Source: Rhizobiaceae bacterium
Lineage (GTDB): Bacteria; Pseudomonadota; Alphaproteobacteria; Rhizobiales; Rhizobiaceae
Assembly (NCBI GenBank): GCA_029212415.1
Contig: JARGOF010000012.1
Span: 1 to 35,907 of the forward strand
Direction of reading: 5' to 3'
Length of the DNA: 35,907 bases
Made by a program: the position numbers and the translations under genes. The notes under the pieces are model-generated. The model saw only the letters and a program-made list of their open reading frames with translations. It did no database searches and was not told the origin of the DNA. Positions within the stretch are counted from its first letter, which is position 1, and every line of letters starts with the position of its first letter. Positions 33,922 to 35,907 of this stretch are shown here, piece by piece.

Positions 33922-35907
33922 CTAGTATTTGAGCGCAACGCGGCCTTTGAGAGAACCGCCGAGCGTGCTGTCACCATATATACCATTTGCCGAAAAACCG
34001 ATTTCCAGACTGTCGCTTGAAACCAGATCCAGAGCAAAACCGGCATAGGCAGATGATGTATTGTCAAACAGGAAGGAAACGTTCTGGGTCTGCCCGATCA
34101 TGCCCACACTGACGCCATCGTCACCCAGATTGGCCAGATAGCGATAGCCGATCCGGCTCGAAAGGACCGCGTTGCCGACATGCTTGCTGCTTGCCAGTTC
34201 TGCCTTGATCTCTCCGACGGAAACATTCCTGCTGCCCACCTGGGCATTCGCGTTGGTTCCGGTTTCTTCATAGCCATCGATGAATTGTGACGAATACATC
34301 GCCTGCACGCTCGGCATTATTGAAATATCGCCATCCATAGCATAGGTGCGGGCGACCTTCAGCTTGTGGCTGAACCACCAACTGTCATAGTCGGCGGCTC
34401 CGTAGGACTGCCCCAATGTCTGTCCGTTGTTGTCCGCCAGATTGTCGTTGACGAAGCGCGAGTCCTCATGGGCCAGATGACCGCCGGAAAGCGATGCATC
34501 GATGATCCATCCGTCAAATTCCCTGGTGCCGTGGACGCCGCCGAAAAGCCCCTTCGTCTCGTTCGAATAGGAGGATGCAATGTCTGACGATACATCCAGT
34601 CTCTGCCAGCCGTAACCGATCATTGCGCCCAGCGTTCTGTCGTCTTCCGCGATCAGGTTTGCGCCGAGCGCCAGGGCTGTCGTATCCACATCCTGATCCA
34701 GTGTCGCGGAGCCGTCACCATCGTAGTTCATCAAAGCGCCATAGGTGCTGAACCAGACATTGCGTGCCCGTGCATTGTCCGACAACAGCGCCGATGACAT
34801 GCCGGAAAAATCCGCCAGCATGTTTGGCGCCGCCGCGAAGGCGCTCGGATCGATCGTCGCAAACTGCATCGATGCGTTGAAGAAATAGGGAACGTCGCCG
34901 CTGACATCTGGAACAACGCCGCCGGGCATGCTGGAGAAATCCCACAATGCCGACTGGCTGGCACCTGTCGTGATGTTCAAGACGTCAAGAAAGGTCAGGT
35001 CCATGGCGCCGCCAATATAGGATGGCGCAAACAGATTGAGCGTATTCAAGTCGCTGTCGTCGAACTTGATGGCGAAGGATTGCGTGCTGACGACACGGCC
35101 ATAATTGTTGATCGTGTTTGTTCCGGCCGTTGGCGGATCGGCATAGATGCCGAAAGCATCGACGCCATGAACAAGCACAGACCCGTTGTTGGTGATTGTG
35201 TTGCTGCCGGTGTTGAACTGCGTATAAACGCCATGCGCCCCATCACCGCTGGTCGTCACGGTGCCATCCACGGTGACATTGTTTTCACCATCATTTGTCA
35301 CTGCCCAAATACCATGGGCGCCTCCGCCCAGAGTTTCGATCCGTCCGGAAGCATAAACGATGTTGTCGCCATCATTGACCCAGCCATAAAAGCCTTGTGC
35401 GCCATCACCGCTGGTGTGAATATCCTGGAGATAGGCCACATTCTGTCCCATTCCGCTGACATACGCATAGATGGCATCGGCTCCATTCTCCAATGTCACG
35501 GCGCTGTTGACGCGAATTGTATTGACGCCATTGTTCACCTGAGAATAGACACCTTCCGCGCCAAGCCCTGTCGTTCTGACACTGCCCACAGTGACGATGT
35601 TGTCACCGGTACCCGAGATGATTGAATCAACGCCGCGCGCGCCCATACCATCCGTTTCAATGGCATTGACGACGATGGCGCTGTTGCCGGTCGCGACCCT
35701 TACATAAACCGCCTCCGAACCCTGTCCCTGCGTTTGAATCATGTTGGCTGTCACAGAACTGTTGCCAGTCGTTTTGATTTCGGACTTGATTCCTTCCGCC
35801 CCGTCACCCTTTGTCGAAACATTATGGACAGTGATCTGGCTTGCTCCCGCCATCACATAGGAATCAACGCCGGCAACACCCGAGCCGGACGTTTGAATGT
35901 CGTTTGC
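33922..35907 (-). CDS. Autotransporter (type Va) C-terminal part with repetitive passenger, runs off window
   Basis: The frame is open to the window edge, so at least 662 residues of the C-terminal part are visible and the signal peptide lies outside; the GTG at 35856 is internal. The visible passenger consists of at least ten repeats of 26-28 residues of the form T-x-G-x-G-A-x-G-V-Y...G-x-N-x-I-x-V, the pattern of a parallel beta-helix exported to the cell surface. A linker follows, then a C-terminal beta-barrel of about 280 residues starting near RNVWFSTYGALMNYDGDG and ending in the aromatic-terminated GRVALKY, as outer-membrane barrels do. Such proteins act in adhesion, biofilm or surface display; the specific role is unknown. 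Confidence 0.92.
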   Translation of the reverse strand, partial: ANDIQTSGSGVAGVDSYVMAGASQITVHNVSTKGDGAEGIKSEIKTTGNSSVTANMIQTQGQGSEAVYVRVATGNSAIVVNAIETDGMGARGVDSIISGTGDNIVTVGSVRTTGLGAEGVYSQVNNGVNTIRVNSAVTLENGADAIYAYVSGMGQNVAYLQDIHTSGDGAQGFYGWVNDGDNIVYASGRIETLGGGAHGIWAVTNDGENNVTVDGTVTTSGDGAHGVYTQFNTGSNTITNNGSVLVHGVDAFGIYADPPTAGTNTINNYGRVVSTQSFAIKFDDSDLNTLNLFAPSYIGGAMDLTFLDVLNITTGASQSALWDFSSMPGGVVPDVSGDVPYFFNASMQFATIDPSAFAAAPNMLADFSGMSSALLSDNARARNVWFSTYGALMNYDGDGSATLDQDVDTTALALGANLIAEDDRTLGAMIGYGWQRLDVSSDIASSYSNETKGLFGGVHGTREFDGWIIDASLSGGHLAHEDSRFVNDNLADNNGQTLGQSYGAADYDSWWFSHKLKVARTYAMDGDISIMPSVQAMYSSQFIDGYEETGTNANAQVGSRNVSVGEIKAELASSKHVGNAVLSSRIGYRYLANLGDDGVSVGMIGQTQNVSFLFDNTSSAYAGFALDLVSSDSLEIGFSANGIYGDSTLGGSLKGRVALKY
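35089..35892 (-). repeat. Ten or more degenerate 78-84-bp coding repeats (autotransporter passenger)
   Basis: The encoded units run from TSGSGVAGVDSYV at the window edge to VHGVDAFGIYADPP, each 26-28 residues long with conserved Gly, Ala and aromatic positions. At the DNA level they are diverged, so this is an old repeat expansion. More copies probably lie beyond base 35907. Confidence 0.85.

Noticed and set aside
35089-35892. Regular repeats considered as a CRISPR array or satellite
   Set aside because: The units are 78-84 bp, diverged in DNA, without unique spacers, and conserved only as protein; they are autotransporter passenger repeats.

Overview
The window is about 36 kb of chromosomal DNA of roughly 58-60% GC. 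It suggests an alphaproteobacterium, most likely of the Hyphomicrobiales (Rhizobiales). The reasons are a betC-betB-betA order with rhizobial-type protein sequences, a Rhizobium etli-type L-asparaginase, a HerA-like ATPase, an MHYT-GGDEF-EAL protein and the general protein style. Genus cannot be fixed from sequence reading alone. I see no transposase, integrase, phage gene or CRISPR array.

Layout. (1) 1-4800: the 5' part of a class IV (branched-chain type) aminotransferase on the minus strand, diverging from an L-2-haloacid dehalogenase; then a MarR-GNAT fusion regulator with a 14-bp-arm palindrome over its promoter; then a HerA-like ATPase (minus) diverging from a small VOC protein. (2) 4900-10540: a minus-strand run, in transcription order aldehyde dehydrogenase, SCPx-type thiolase, UDP-glucose 4-epimerase, SAM methyltransferase and asparaginase. 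(3) 10740-15580: the choline-O-sulfate to glycine-betaine operon betC-betB-betA with a BetI-like palindrome upstream but no betI beside it. (4) 15700-19630: surface-polysaccharide genes, an O-antigen-ligase-type protein and an acyltransferase-3/SGNH protein, on either side of a tRNA-Gln(TTG). (5) 19650-27290: a divergent cluster. Leftward are marR, a sulfatase and an MBL-fold hydrolase; rightward are a complete tripartite tricarboxylate transporter (tctC, tctB, tctA) and a second sulfatase. Palindromes and direct repeats lie between the two arms. It reads as a MarR-controlled uptake and desulfation module for an unidentified organosulfate. (6) 27300-30930: a prokaryotic glutamate-receptor-like channel without the GYG filter, then an MHYT-GGDEF-EAL c-di-GMP enzyme. 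(7) 31290-33820: a frameshifted UPF0149 pseudogene, then a secreted chalcone-isomerase-like protein translationally coupled to a GPH/MFS transporter. (8) 33920-end: the 3' part of an autotransporter with at least ten 26-28-residue passenger repeats, running off the window.

How the genes fit together. Three Cys-type sulfatases in 17 kb (BetC plus two in the TTT cluster) suggest that the strain scavenges organosulfates for sulfur, carbon or osmoprotection. All three need a formylglycine-generating enzyme, which is not in the window. Many genes are tightly coupled, through ATGA or TTGA stop/start overlaps and TTG starts. The most interesting candidate system is the TTT-transporter/two-sulfatase/MBL/MarR cluster at 19.6-27.3 kb.
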